A stretch of DNA of 64,000 nucleotides, taken from NCBI GenBank assembly GCA_030248215.1, contig JASANG010003197.1, forward strand, positions 1-64,000, written 5' to 3'. Below the pieces are notes generated by a model. It worked only from the letters and a program-made list of their open reading frames with translations, was not told where the DNA came from and did no database searches. Within the stretch, counting starts at the first letter, position 1. Each line of letters begins with the position of its first letter. Source of the stretch: Enoplolaimus lenunculus (taxonomy: Eukaryota; Nematoda; Enoplea; Enoplida; Thoracostomopsidae). Shown here one piece after another: positions 48,044-60,622 of this stretch. Position numbers and translations under genes: made by a program.

Positions 48044-48282
48044 TATATCGTCGCTGTCAAAGATGGCGAGTTTCGTGCTTGAAATCAAGTCTCGCTAGGA
48101 GTAGGTAGTAAAAGCACCTGCATACAAAATTATTTCATTAACTGTATCGATGATTGCTTTTCAAAGAGATTGCATGCATGAATATAACTTAGCAAATTGA
48201 AGCTTTCTAAAGACTTTTTAAAACCTGCGCTAAATTTGGTTAAAACTTTGTGTCTGATAAAGCTCCAGTAAAAATGTCTCGC

Positions 48283-48403
48283 AGAATCAAAGCGCATTGA
48301 GTGGTGATGGCATACGCTTCCCACTGCAGTTACTGCAGTTCGAATCCTAGGAATAAAGTAGGTTTTAGGGGAAATAGAAAATATTCATGTGAGAAAGGGT
48401 TAA
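48283..48403 (+). mobile_element. tRNA-Gly-like module of the TTAA element, truncated copy
   Basis: CATTGAGTGGTGATGGCATAC, CTTCCCACTGCAG and B box GTTCGAATCC run into the family right end ATTCATGTGAGAAAGGGTTAA. The left half is missing. The tRNA-like part is among the best preserved in the window. Confidence 0.75.
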
Positions 48404-48471
48404 TGGTGTATTAAGTACTAGCCTTCTTTGCATATTCAGTGTATTATCAGCTAGATTTTATGATACAGAGT

Positions 48472-48736
48472 GTGCAACTCTTGCGGTTCCGCATGGCACA
48501 AAATGTATATACCACCAGCCGTTGCGGGTTTGGCCGGCCCACCCCCCTAATTCAGAGTGGGGTCGCTGTCGCATGCAATACCCCTTTATTGAACTATAAC
48601 GGAGCATTTTTGATGCCGGATACATACAGTGTCATGGGTCGCATAGGTTGTACGTCAACTCTAAATATGGGGGTCAGTCAAAAACGCAGTGCGTGCCGGG
48701 TACATTTTGTACCATGCGCAATTCTAAAAGTTGCAC
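48472..48736. mobile_element. Inverted-repeat element with GTGCAACTCTTG end
   Basis: The ends GTGCAACTCTTGCGGTTCCG and TACCATGCGCAATTCT..AGTTGCAC are inverted, with AAAATGTA/TACATTTTG just inside. The middle has GGCCGGCCCACCCCCC and TATGGGGGTCAGTCAAAAAC. A second copy is at 62591-62847. Confidence 0.75.
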
Positions 48737-49127
48737 TTTTTTGTACCATGCACTCTTGATATTGTCGACTATCCAATGACACAACTATATAAGAGTAGGA
48801 GTGTCGATTTTTTCAATGCTATGCAATATTAATTCAATTCAATCCGGCTGAAAATATATTGAAATTGAAAGTATATCATCGGTATCGGTACCGGTATGAC
48901 GGATACCAATACCAATGCCGAAAATCGATTCAACGCTAATATATACTGCATGAGAGCAAAATTGCATAATATTTCCGCTGCATTTTGCGATTTTTAAATC
49001 AGATCTGAATTATTCTTCACACGTTGAAATTAAATTCGTTGGCTAGTGATGAACATCGGCAATCGACATAAACTTTAAAAACTAAGATAGAACGCATAAA
49101 ATTAAAATTGTACTCTCTAGCGTCTGA

Positions 49128-49133
49128 TTTATT
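49128..49133 (-). promoter_or_regulatory. Candidate poly(A) signal of channel gene 2
   Basis: AATAAA on the minus strand, 22 bases beyond the stop codon at 49156-49158. Confidence 0.55.
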
Positions 49134-49155
49134 CAAAATTAGCAGTCAACGTTTC

Positions 49156-52100
49156 TCACGACACGCCAGTCTGTTTAATATCTAAATATTTTTTAATCAG
49201 TGCCTGCGACGCAAGTGTATAGTACCACCAGTACACAATGTTGAATACGATGAACATAAACGGAAAGAGTACTCGACATATTTTGTCTACTTTAGCGCCC
49301 TTAATACGAACCAAGCCTGCAAGACGGCGAGTCACGTTACGGACAGATGCACCAGATCCATCGCCGCGACCTCTTATATAAGTCTCATTTGGTGCTGTGT
49401 CAGAAAGAGTTGGGCCCATAAGCGGAGTTTGTGTCGATATTTGTGCTGCATCCATGCAAATTTGCATATTTTGAGACAAAGGTTGCATTGCAATTGACCC
49501 GCGATTGGTCGTAGAAAATAACGGTGACGCTGTATAGCCACCACTGGACATTAGTTGTGAGTTAGCATGGGCACTACTGACAGCTCCAACTGTGCTTGCC
49601 GTCTTATTATGGCGGATACGAAGCATTGCTGATGACGGTGTTCTAAGGAAACGATTTTGCGGACCACTTACAATGCGAGTGGTTGGAGTTTGATGTTGAT
49701 TCGGGTATGGACAGTTTATTGATCCTGAAAGAGGTGTCAGTGTTGTTGTCGGTAGACTTACGGTGCTGCCTGGATCCATATTCAACGGCTGAAAATCGAA
49801 GATAATTCTGTTAGGGTTGATTTAGACGATTCTGTAGTTACAGCTTTTCAATTTTTTGAGTAGCTTTTGCCAGTTTTAACGCTAAAATAGCAGATATCTA
49901 GATACTTAGGCTTGCGATTAGGCCTGGCCAAATGCTTTTTGACAAGGTCTAAGCTTAGGCTTGGCTTACGAAGGTTTTTTGCGAAACCTCAGCCTAACCC
50001 GGTATGGGGGAATGTACAATAGCCTAGACATTTCAGTTGTGTAACATTCGGACAATAGATCTTTTCTGAAATATCTTAGCATTAACGAAGAGTTATTCGA
50101 AATTTCAATGACTATGAAACAAACGTAATGAAGTTTTTGTAGCCACTTAACTATAGTGTCCATCTTGAGATCGGATTGTAGAGTAAGCTAACGGTGTGCT
50201 GCATTTAACAATTGTAATAATTATTTATATTCTCTTACGCTGTATGGCACAATACTGGTACCAGGGACATGGCATCCAGACGCAGTCCGCCAGAGTGCAG
50301 TCGGACCTTCGCCAAAATCATCCCCGGCAGTTGTTTCTTGCATTGTCATAGTTACAGCTGTGTTATGCTTTCCGTAAGACGAATCTGAAAATGATATGGC
50401 TAGTAAAAGTTTCACTGAACCTAGAAATTGCGAAACTTATAAAATTATTGCATCTGCAAGACAACTCTGATTGCGAGCGGTTTTAAGCCTTTCTCACTTG
50501 GATATTTTCTATAAGAACTAATTTCAAGCTACGATTCGAATCGCAGCATCAAAGCTGTTATGGAGTTATGATATCCACTTAGCAATAGAAGCTTGACTCT
50601 GGAGCCCGAAGGGGCTCTCACGTCTTGTGGAGTCTGTAAACTGCGCATAACTGAAGTAATAGTTAAACATTACACATTTTGTTTAGCTTCACCTATGCAT
50701 ACTGCTTTAAGTTGCTTATAGTTCAGGCCTGTAGCCAGCTCGCCATGCTAGGATGGGCTGAAAATTTTTAGGTGGGGTCTGCAAGGGTGTTCGTTGGACT
50801 ACAAGCAAGGTTTATAATTTTCTAGGGAGGCCAAAATTTTTCCAGGAACAGGGGGTGCTGAGCCCCTCTGGCCCCTGGGCTACCGGCCTGCATAGTCTAC
50901 TCCATGTGTGAACGAGTTAAATCGTTGCCGCTGTTATGCCTGGTCATATCCAAGTAGAGCAGCCTGATAGTTTCTATAAACCACATTTCGGTTAGTAAGA
51001 AATGTTCGAGCCTCTTACAAGCTTCTCTTTCAAACTGCTCTACCCTCAATGTTAATTTCAATATTCGAAAAATATATATCTTTCCTCAAAAGCGCAGAAA
51101 AAACGACCACATTTCAAGTCAGAAGCGAGCTATTTGGAAAGTGAAGCGGGCATATAAGCAAATCTGGGAATTTGCAGAGTGATGAAAAAAAGCTAGAGCC
51201 GATGCAGCGTTTCTAGCGGCAGCCCTATTCCAGTGCCTCTGCTGCCACGAAGCGGCCCAGTAAAGCCTATTCGATCAGCAATTTTCAAACAATTATAAGC
51301 TTTGGGCTCAATTCTGGTTGAACAGCGCGGTATTAACGTATATTTGGCTTCTTGTTGCCTTCGCTTGCGACGTTTTACAATCTTACATAACGCATCTTCA
51401 CATATGTGTGGAACGGCCTAACAGGTTCGAGTTGGCATCAGCAGGCACGTAGCTAGACTGGAACTTCAAGGGATCAAGAAAATTTTAGCCGGGGCAAGTT
51501 TTAATTGCTAATTAATTTTATTTTATACATAATACTCATGCACTTGGGAACAGGGGTGTCTGGGGTAGCAGTCGACACCCGTAGAAAGACATACGTGTCG
51601 TTGGTACCCCTAAAAACCACCAAAAGTATTACAAGCTTCGTGTTTGAATTTATAAAGACATATATAATGCAAATATTACGTTGACTTTTTGCTGGATACC
51701 TTCGCGAGATATTTGAAACTACTCTGACTGACGTTTTTGACTATTGGTTGCGTACCAAATATAGAATACCTATCGGATTTGATAACCCTCCGTTTTTTGG
51801 TTAGCTGTTGTTCTCTTGTTTGATATAACGCGTTAAATGGTTCCCGCGTTCATGATAATAGTAGGCATATCAGCAAAATAACACTGTCTTCGTTAGAGCC
51901 AGCGAAATTGCGATATAAACGGGTGGTTCACGTGCACCCATAGACTTCCGTGGAGTTGGATTCAGGGAATTTGAAGGCTGTTTTATTCGAATACTTTAGG
52001 GGCATAGTAAAAAATGAAACCGTTTTAAAATAACATTTTGGAACAATCAACTGGCAATCAAGAATTTCGAAAGTGTGACGGATGCGACAGATCTACGAGT

Positions 52101-55100
52101 CAAAATGGACTTTCTACAAATTTAAACAGCGCTTGCTTGCTATACTTTAACCTTTTCAAATTGGTTTGAGTCCTTTTGGACGGGTGAGGAAGCAAATTGA
52201 ATCCTGAATATTGACGAGATTGTAGCAAGAAACTGAACTGGCACATAGATTAAAATCCTTTAATTTCTTCAAGTGCCCACCGGGATCGGAAGATGTGGAG
52301 CAAACGCAGCCTCAGAAAGGACCCACTCCCATCAGGCTGTCTCAGGACCTCGGATACTCTCTAGCCGATACACTAGCACTGTCCAAATCACTTTCACACC
52401 AATTTGATATACCTTTGCGATCTCGAAAATCAGAAGCGTCTCGTTTCTTTTTTCGATCTTCACGATACGACATTTCTTTGTTATCATAATAGTTCACTAT
52501 CGGCAATTCGACAACGGTTAAAAATATAAAACCCATGCACGAAAATACCCACACGTCTAATGCTTTGACGTAGCTGACTTTGGGCAGAGTGCGCGCAACG
52601 TTACCATATTGAAATATCATAGCCATTAAACTGCTAACGCCTTAAAATATATACGTAAACATGCTACATTCGGAACGGCAAAAGTCAGACTTGTAGTCAC
52701 CGCAAGCTAGCCTGAGACAGATACTATGCACCGATTTTACAAGAAACTATAAATGGTAGCCAAAAACACTGGAATACTACGAAAATATTGAAATTTCAGA
52801 CCTTTCATATACTGACACAATAACAAATGTTAATTTTGCAGAAAAGAGACAACAACGCAGATGCAGTTTTGCGGATGCTCTTCTGCGCGAAAACGGATTT
52901 CGGGAAATCGGTGGGATTATCCACAGTTCTGTATTTTAGCTATTGTTCTCTGTATTGACACATAGTCCTTGAAAACTGCCACTGGCTTACAAATTGTGGC
53001 CCATGTAAAGATCAGGGGCGGAACGTTTTTCTGTGGCCCTAAGATGGGGTAAGCTTAAGGTTTAGATTAATTTTTTGCCTGGCCTAGGCTTAGGCTTGGG
53101 CTTAGGCTAAGGAATGTTCTAATTTTCACGCTTAGGCTTGGGATAAGGCTTAGGCTTAGGCTTAGGAATATGCTTATAATACTGTTCCGCCCCTGTTCAT
53201 TACATTGGCCCAAATTGGCAACGCCTGAGGGCGGCACTAAAATGGCCGAGTAGCCATCGTAACAGCTACATTTGAGGATCTGATAAAATTTGAAAGCAAA
53301 ATTATATAAGTATACCAGTCGTAGTGGGACTACATTTATTGAGCGAAGCTCGAACGCACGTAAGCAATTAAGATAATATGGAAATTAGCTATTAGCTAAC
53401 TATTCAATTATCGGTTTCGGATGTTTGTAAACTATTTATTCAAATTCCTCGCACCCAAAAACTCTTCAGCCACTCTAATAATTTTTGGAATAATTTAAAA
53501 AGTCCTAATTTTGTTCTGTCAATTAAGCTAATCCGTTTTGGTTGTTTGTAAACTATTTATTCAAATTCCTCGCACCAAAAACCCTTTAGTGCTGAAATTA
53601 TATTGCTTTTAACCTTAATAATTAGCGAAATATTGTAAAAAGTCTTAATTTAGGCTTATGAACTATGCTAATATGCAAATTATCTATTAGCTAACTGCTC
53701 AATTATTGGTTTTGGAGGTTTGTAAACAGTCTACGCAGATTCCTCGCACCCAAAAACCCTTTAATGCTAAAATGAGATTGCTTCTAACTGTAATAATTAG
53801 TGAAATATTGTGGAAAGTACTAATTTAGGCTTAAATAATTATGCAAATTAGCTTGTAGCTAATAAACGGCTTAAAATTTTAAAACCCTAATGCGAGGTTA
53901 ACACCCCAGGATAATTGGCTTTCAAACAAAAAAAATTTATCAAAATCGGTTCAGCCGTTCCTGAGATTCTTTTCGGACGGACAGACGGACGGACGGACAT
54001 CCACCTTTCGACCCCCAAGTACAAAACATAAAACGCTTCGCGAAACTCCGAGCTTCGCTTGGAGTTTCGCTTCGCTCAAAAATCTAAATTTTCGTGTGTG
54101 AAACGTTAAAACACTCAAGAGTTTGAGGTACCTTAACATGTTTGAATTTGGTTAATGTTCGACCATGTCATATTTGTACATCAAAATTTTATTTTTTTCA
54201 CACATAAGCGCTAATTGGCGTGTATGACGTCGCCTGGATATACGAAAAAACTATACGCTGCTGTGCATAGTATACGCTGAAAATAATTCTAATAGCAACT
54301 GCCATCGCATATTTTATCAGTAAATTAAGTCATCCCATTAAGTCATCAGAAAACGAGCCAGAAACAAAGAAATAAAGGGCAGCGTATTTGTCAAGTCGCC
54401 CTAGCTTAGCACTTAAGTGTGGCCCGTAGCCAAGGGGAGCTAGGGGGTTCTACCCCCCTGAAAAAATTTTCGGCCCCCTAGAAAGTTTTCAACCTTGCTT
54501 GTAACTCATTGAAATCCTTGAATGCCCCTCCTGAAGAATGTTTACACCTCCAAGACAATGTGAGCTGGCTACGGACCTGACTTCAGTAAAAGGCTTATAG
54601 CTAGTCCAGAATGCTGGGTGAAGTCAAAACGTTTCTGGAAGAGCCTGAGAGGATTGCAGCACAACCTAAGCCTACGCGCAGACCTTGTTGATAAATCTTT
54701 GCCAAGGCCTATGCGTACTGGCTTTCATCTGGCTACAAGACCGAGTTGAGTTTAGCCAGCTTGCTAATAAACATCTTACCTAACGTGATACGTGCAGGCA
54801 AAGCGCGATGATCCAGCCAAAATGCAATCCATGATATGAAAACTGTCGCAAATGTTGGCAAATATATTTGCAATACGTAGAACCCGAATTCGCGCTTGAA
54901 GAAGAAATATACCGTCAGTTGGTCCCACATACCTAAAAATCGAACCTGTCGTTAATAAGAGCCTGTGGTGGTGACAGAAAATTAAAGCATCACTACTAAA
55001 GTATTTTGCTACTTATATTTCATTTAACATATAGTAAGTTGAATTCCCTTGCTGATCAGGAGATGCTACGAAGTGTAACACGATCCATAATGGTGCCCTT

Positions 55101-58100
55101 GGTTTAATAGACCATATAGGAATTTGTTTTGAAGCAAACGTAAAACTACAAATTTGTCAAATTTTAAGGCTAAAGACCCTGTGTGATGCCAATAAAGCTA
55201 TGTAAATTTAGCACTTTCCTGTGTTGTTAACAGAGGTGTTATAGGGTACGACCTTTTAGCGCATTCTGTGCAAAATTTTCGTCGTGATCAACTGTAATCA
55301 TTAAAAAATGCTATATGAAAAATCATCAGAAGTTGCCTAATCTTGTCCATTGTTACTTACAAGTGTTTGGGTGTGATTTGATTGCTTAAAAACATTTAAT
55401 GTGTACAATTAGCTTTCCGTAGAAAAAAATGTCAGTGGTCGACGCCACGCCTGCATTTGTTCATGCCGCGCATGTGTCGATAATTCAGAGTGTATATCGC
55501 CTGGGGTTTTAAGCGTGTCAAAATTCAAGATGCATTGGTGGATCCATACATTTGTGACGAGGAGGGCTGCGCAATATACATTGAGCAAAAACTTTGCGAA
55601 CAAAACGAGCCAGAAGCCAAACGTAATTTTCAAGCGCAAAAGTAGAAATTTGTGAGATACGTAGCGACCTTACCATTTTATCACAAAAATTTTTTCTGGT
55701 GTTAATCGGCTAATGGTTCCGCCCTTGTCTGTATGTCAATACTACCGTTTTAGTAGCACAGCGAGATATTTGCTGAATTTTTGACACTTCAATAGATAGG
55801 TAAGTACCTGCTGGGTAAAGATAAGAATTTTTATAATTTTTAAACGTATAAAGCTCGAAGTCTGGCAAACGAATCTCTTTGTCTATTAGTATTGGATCGC
55901 CTTCTCGCCAATATAATCGCACCTGAAACAATTATAGTTCAAATAAGAAAATAGTCAGCAGCAGCACCAGTTGAGTTTCAATTTTTTTTGTGATGTAAAG
56001 GCAAGTTTTTACTCAAAACCATATGCAAAATTTGCGAAGTTTCACTAAAATAACGAAAGATAACACAAGCTTTTGGTACTGGTCGTCGTGCTAGACAATT
56101 CATTGCGGTTTCATTGCTTTCGCTAAAACGGTCGAAGACAGAGTTCGCAAGAGGAATTCTGCCATAAAAGCGATTGCTGGTCAATAATGGGGCAAAGACA
56201 AAGAGACAATAGTAACTACATACAAGGCTACGAGTCGTTCGGTTATGAATTACGCTGCTCCAATCTGGTCGCCGAATTTATCAAAAAGTCGATGGGACTC
56301 CCTGCAACGTGTGCAGAATTCAGCAATTCAAGTTGCTACCGGATGTCATATTATGGCAGCACCCGATCACCTGCATTAAGAAAGCAAGGTTCTACCAATC
56401 AAGGAGCACAACACCATGCTGTCAAAACGGTATCTACTGTCGTGCTACAGAGCCGAACATCCATCCAGCGACCTAACATCACCCACACGCGATCCGAGTC
56501 ATCAGCGCAATTTGCGAATCGATCTACCGCATTCCTATACCAACGACCTGGTAAGACTGGACGTACTCCCACGAAACGGCGGTCTCAACCTGCAATCTTA
56601 CAATGCCGGACTCAGCAAGCTGCACCGAACAAGTGTAGAAGATGCCTTACAAGGTTATAAACAGAACGTGGTGCTGGGCGGTTATCCACCGCCCAGCGGC
56701 ATCAACGACGAAGACAAGTGGCTGTCGAGGAAGGCTAGATGTGTCCTGGCGTAACTACGATCAGGGTGGTGACAATTGCTGAACAGCTACAAACATCGGA
56801 TTGATGAAACGTGTCAGAGTTGTGCCCAGAATGCGGCATCAGGCCACACACCGTTCAACACTTATTCGACTGCCTAGCCAAACCAAGAACATTGGATGTA
56901 TCAGCGTTATGGAATAGACCACGGGAAGTGATTGCTTGGTTCGAATCTACACTGACAGATCGAGAAAGAGATGGTGGGATGGACGAATGACGTTTGTTAC
57001 GTCTATCAGAAGAAGAAGAAATTAATTTCAATTTACTAGGACGATACAAACGTTCTTTTAAAAACTGCTGCTTAAACTAAAAGCGTAGTATGCACGCCGA
57101 ATCAAATTTTTTTTCGATGTTAACGTTTAGGTGTTCGTTAACAATATTTAAACTACGGCTAAAAGTAACGTAAACGTTTGCGTTAGCGCTGCGCATTTGG
57201 CGGGCCCGTAGCCTGTAGGTGGCCAAGAAAGCTCAGCGCCCCTAGAAAAATTTGCCCCCCCCCGAATCAATTTTGCCCTTCCCTCAAGAAAATTTTCAAC
57301 CTAGCTTGTAAGTCAACAAAAACCATTGTATACCCCTCCTGAAAATGTTTTAGCCTCCTAGCAAGGTGAGCTGACTACGGGCCTAGCTGTCGGACGAAAG
57401 ATGCATTTCTGTTGAGTCACACAAGAAATCTGTAAAAACAGCCATTACAATCTTATATAAACAGTTGATCATACCTTTCCCATATTGAACGAGTAACTTT
57501 CAAATATAAGTAAACAACGCTGAATGTCCATCGGAAACGTTGATAGATCCATTTCGCAGGGTGCGGTCACTTTTACCCTGAAATAATCAAATTCGATTTT
57601 AATTGTCGTAGAGCAACACACACTTTGGGGTAACTAGTGGCTCTGGTAGTATGTTTTTAAAATGTTTCAAATTGAATAAATCGTATGAACTCGAAAACAA
57701 AGTTTGTCCAACCTGTACAGTGCACACTCTTCGCAGTAAATAGTTAACACCAGTAAGTTAACGTCTATCAAACGTGCTATATTTCGTACCAAAACTAAAA
57801 TAGACAGCATGACTTTTCCGCGTATTTGTTGCTATGAGGTGCCAAATGGGGCACAGCACTCCTGCAAAAATTTTAACCGCCCTAAAAAATTTTCAACTTT
57901 CTTTGTATTAAGTCAGCAAAAAAAACCCTTGTATGCCCTGCTGAAAAAATTTTGTTTCCCCCAAGCAAGGTAAGCTGGCTACAGGTCGAGCTGTTACGTC
58001 TGGCTGCGAACACGCTCCCAACCCAACAAAAACGAAAATATACATTTGAGATATATTGAAATTTCACAAAACGTAGCGTTAATAAATACCGTTCTTTGTC

Positions 58101-60039
58101 GATAAAAGGATTTTTAAACGCAGCTTTGTTCTATTTCGACGGAAAATGAAACGTGATTTAAAGTCTTTTTTGTATATTATTTGGTATAACATATTCGATG
58201 CGACCATCAGTCGTATTTATCACCAAAAGCTAAATGCAGCAGTATAAAATCACAAATTAAGGCTTTGGAATCTTATAAATAATCAAATTTTGAGAGTAAA
58301 CCACACTGTTATAAAATATAATTTAAGCAACTTCCGCAACGCTGAGTAAGGGTTGGGCGATACTTTCTGACAATGGTGGGCAAAATTCCGACGGGAAGCG
58401 GGCATTCCGAATTTTACAACTGCGGCGTACAAAGTGTCGCTTTGGTTATGAGGTAGGTCAAGAAGTTAAGAAAGAAAAAATTGCAAAATGATAGAAATCG
58501 CATCAATGATCAAAAATTTTGGATGTACAATTTTTATGAAAATATCGCAATCGAAGCGAACGGAGAACCAAACGCAATTTTAGTGCTAGAGAATTTTTCG
58601 AAATAGTCAACTTTGGGTCAAGTATATAGTTAGCATAGCTCACTAGAAAACCCTGAATATATTCTCCTATTCGACGATTGAAGACGTCTACATAAACGTA
58701 AACGCACCTTTTGAAATTTAGCGGCATTAATTGTAAGCATATCGGTAACGTAAAGAGCGCTGTTGCCGAAATTTTTTGGTGAGTTCTAACGCTGACCACT
58801 GCAAATTTAAACAAATTTGTTCAGTCGCACAAAACTGAAAATTTGTAACTTAGAGATCTTGCAAAATTTCTCACTAAAACATTTCTGACAAGAACACACT
58901 CCTCTGGTCCCTTTTCTGGATTCACTAGGGTTTTTGACTACTTTACTTTTATGTCGTTGAGCACCGTACGGCAACGCACATGTACTACCCCACACGGCGC
59001 CATATTACAATTTTTAAATAAATTTTTACTTACGGATCCAAGAATAGCGTCATCCTACATAGTTTCGTAATTGATTTATATCCATATTTCGGATCACAAG
59101 TTGTCGGCCTACGAGTTGTACTTAAGGCGCCCATTGATTGTAATACCAAACAACTGTGCCCGCTCAAAAACTAAAAGTCCTAACACTCTACCTGTAATTA
59201 ACCCAAACAGTTCCATTCGGAAATATCAGTAAAAATATATTCGGCGTTGGCGAATCATGAATGACCGATGTTTTACTATTGACAAAACATACGTTTGGAA
59301 TCCATATTTTTTCGACCATTCGATAACTTAACGTAATATTTTCAATACAATTTGTAATATGATCAAAGCGTAGACCGGCATCGTGCCAAATTTGACTAAA
59401 CAATAGGTCAGCTTTAAAACTTTGTGAAATTTCCGAAATTTCAGATAATCCTTGAACGATTAAGTCTACAGCAACATCAACTCCAAATGCTGACGGTATG
59501 GCATCGGCGTTATACTGGCGTAGCATTTCTTTTAAAATATAACGAGTTAAATTGTCATTTAAATCTTGACAGTACGTTGAAGTAATGTGTGCTGGTACTG
59601 ACGGTAAATGAATTACATGAGACGGAGGAATATCTTCATTATTAAAGGCTGCTGCCTTTATGTCTGAGTAACTGCTACTACTACTACTGTTTGTTGCTTG
59701 ATCCGAAGCGGTCAGCTTAGAATCACTTGAATAATCTTGTTCGTATAAATGTCTTGAAGCGCTTGATGTTTGCTTAGCAAGCGAATAATTTGAATACCTT
59801 GGAAATAATACCACTGTTGACAAAATTATAACCGTTGATCGTACCCGTGATACAGGAGTTCTTGTACGCTGAAGCGTAGTTTTAAAGCGACTTTTGCGAT
59901 GGAAGAACGTGTCGAATAGGACGCAATGCTGAACTGTTGATGAAAATAGTTTATAAATCATCTTGAGGATATGTTTTAGTAACAAGTAAGTTTTCAAGTT
60001 ACGGTTGTCATGATTTATATTTTTAGTTGCACAGTGCAT
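49156..60039 (-). CDS. Cys-loop ligand-gated ion channel subunit 2 (MOD-1/ACC-like, predicted anion channel)
   Basis: Neurotransmitter-gated channel subunit. Exons in transcript order: 59192-60039, 57475-57577, 55808-55922, 54780-54932, 52413-52640, 50239-50384 and 49156-49788; 742 codons including stop. Loop A is [13 protein letters not shown], then NGTVWVNYR. Cys loop C290-C304 ([15 protein letters not shown]), [34 protein letters not shown]1 is about 374-394. M2 starts [14 protein letters not shown] (PAR at 401-403), then [13 protein letters not shown] and M3. M4 is [16 protein letters not shown] near the C-terminus. ITLGVSSLMA resembles the nematode serotonin-gated chloride channel MOD-1 as remembered. 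The N-terminus is unusual: about 150 residues with Ser-rich tracts before the ligand domain. The start could be a later ATG (near 59961). The donor at 52413 (AAAG|GTATAT) was chosen by phase; a nearby alternative would change a few M3-M4 loop residues. Confidence 0.9.
50483..50920 (-). mobile_element. TTAA-bounded tRNA-Gly-like element interrupted by another element
   Basis: TTAAGCCTTTCTCACTTGGA and CTCCATGTGTGAACGAGTTAA form the worn ends. TGATATCCACTTAGCAATAG and AGCTTGACTCTGGAGCCC keep the family pattern on the minus strand. A GGCCCGTAGCC-type element is inserted at 50725-50890. In channel gene 2 intron 5. Confidence 0.7.
50725..50890. mobile_element. GGCCCGTAGCC inverted-repeat element, nested copy
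   Basis: AGGCCTGTAGCCAGCTCGCC and GGGCTACCGGCCTG are inverted. The interior has AAAATTTTTAGGTGGGG, GACTACAAGCAAGG and AAAATTTTTCCAGG like the copies at 10917, 54421 and 57203. It interrupts the TTAA element 50483-50920. Confidence 0.7.
52997..53213 (-). mobile_element. TTAGGC-bearing inverted-repeat element, family 2 (channel 2 intron 4)
   Basis: The ends TGGCCCATGTAAAGATCAGG and CCCTGTTCATTACATTGGCC are inverted; inside them GGGGCGGAACG / CTGTTCCGCCCC form the second inverted motif. The interior has TTAGGC-rich runs around AATGTTCTAATTTTCACGC. Confidence 0.8.
53312..54060 (-). repeat. Inverted, shorter relative of the 27838-29020 element
   Basis: It begins TACCAGTCGTAGTGGGAC and closes with GGACGGACAGACGGACGG and CAAGTACAAAACATAAAACG, the reverse of the 27838 element. 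It has about three units with CCTCGCACCCAAAAAC and TTGTAAACTATTTATTC. In channel 2 intron 4. Confidence 0.8.
54421..54577. mobile_element. GGCCCGTAGCC inverted-repeat element
   Basis: GGCCCGTAGCCAAGGGGAGC and GTGAGCTGGCTACGGACC are inverted. The interior has CCCCCTGAAAAAATTTTCGG and CTTGCTTGTAACTCA. Length about 157 bp, non-coding, in channel 2 intron 4. Confidence 0.7.
56095..57060 (+). mobile_element. LINE (non-LTR retrotransposon) fragment: C-terminal part of the reverse-transcriptase ORF
   Basis: 5'-truncated copy in channel gene 2 intron 2, antisense to the gene. Conserved stretches occur in order: [77 protein letters not shown], then [17 protein letters not shown] (a CCHC-type end finger) and [15 protein letters not shown]. 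These are the region after the polymerase domain in Jockey/RTE-like elements. It is broken: two in-frame stops (before WGKDKE and after APDHLH) and further disruption near 56755. No poly(A) tail is obvious. Clade not assigned. Confidence 0.85.
57203..57383. mobile_element. GGCCCGTAGCC inverted-repeat element (channel 2 intron 2)
   Basis: GGGCCCGTAGCCTGTAGG and GAGCTGACTACGGGCC are inverted. The interior has AAAATTTTCAACCTAGCTTG and GTATACCCCTCCTGAAAATG. A more worn copy lies at about 57840-57990 in intron 1. Confidence 0.75.
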
Positions 60040-60181
60040 ATATAATCAAGTATACGTAAATGCGTCGTTTCAAAACGAGGGGTAATATAGCACTTGGAGC
60101 AACGTATAAAAAGAATAACGAAACCGAATATAGAAAACCTATGTTGCCAACGCTGATATAAAAAGTTTATTACCGAAATTA

Positions 60182-60622
60182 CCATAGTGACCCGAATAAG
60201 AGGGGGTCTGATATTTATTTGGCCTCTCCAGAGGGTACCCCCCTTGTTATTCTGTTACGGACTGTTATTTATTTTTAACTCACGCTCCGCCGCCCCTCGT
60301 TACTGATATATATCCGGTACTGCAATTATCCGTTAAATTAAACGTTTATTTGTCTTGTGTCAATAGCTTGAGCGATAATGCAAGGTTATACTTAGGAATG
60401 TACTTTCAAAATTTAAGCACGCTTTAAAGTTTCAAACTCAAATTCTTGGACTTGGAGTCATTTACGCGCTACAAGTAGGGTTAATTGACATTTAAGGACT
60501 CTAATTAGGGTATAGGGAACCTATCCGCATACGGACTCTTATTAGGGTATGGACTCTTATTGATTCGGACTCAAAATGGGGAACCTCCGTCTTATTACCC
60601 CATTTTATTCGGGTCAATACAG
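60182..60622 (-). mobile_element. TA-flanked 440-bp element, upstream of channel gene 2
   Basis: CCATAGTGACCCGAATAAGA and, inverted, TTATTCGGGTCAATACAG are flanked by TA. The order of internal motifs is the reverse of 42282-42715. It ends about 140 bp upstream of the predicted start codon of channel gene 2. Confidence 0.8.

Larger units (their letters stand above)
46163..49127. other. Gene-free stretch between hydroxylase and channel gene 2 (convergent ends)
   Basis: It contains elements at 47800, 48283 and 48472. A CCGGAACCGGATCCGG-rich patch at about 46440-46530 resembles the subterminal repeats of the hAT-type elements. An open frame at 46743-47084 shows no domain. A short TTAGGC-like tract lies at about 46777-46795. 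GC-richer sequence at 46915-47250 has CCCGGGGGT-type motifs but no clear ends. Confidence 0.5.

Noticed and set aside
52342-52412. Read-through of channel 2 exon 5 to a stop after SAREYPRS
   Set aside because: This would end the protein before M4; a donor at 52412 joins in phase to exons that supply the rest of the loop and M4.
56187-56660. 157-residue plus-strand frame
   Set aside because: It is an out-of-frame shadow of the LINE reverse-transcriptase sequence, which is in another frame with recognisable motifs.
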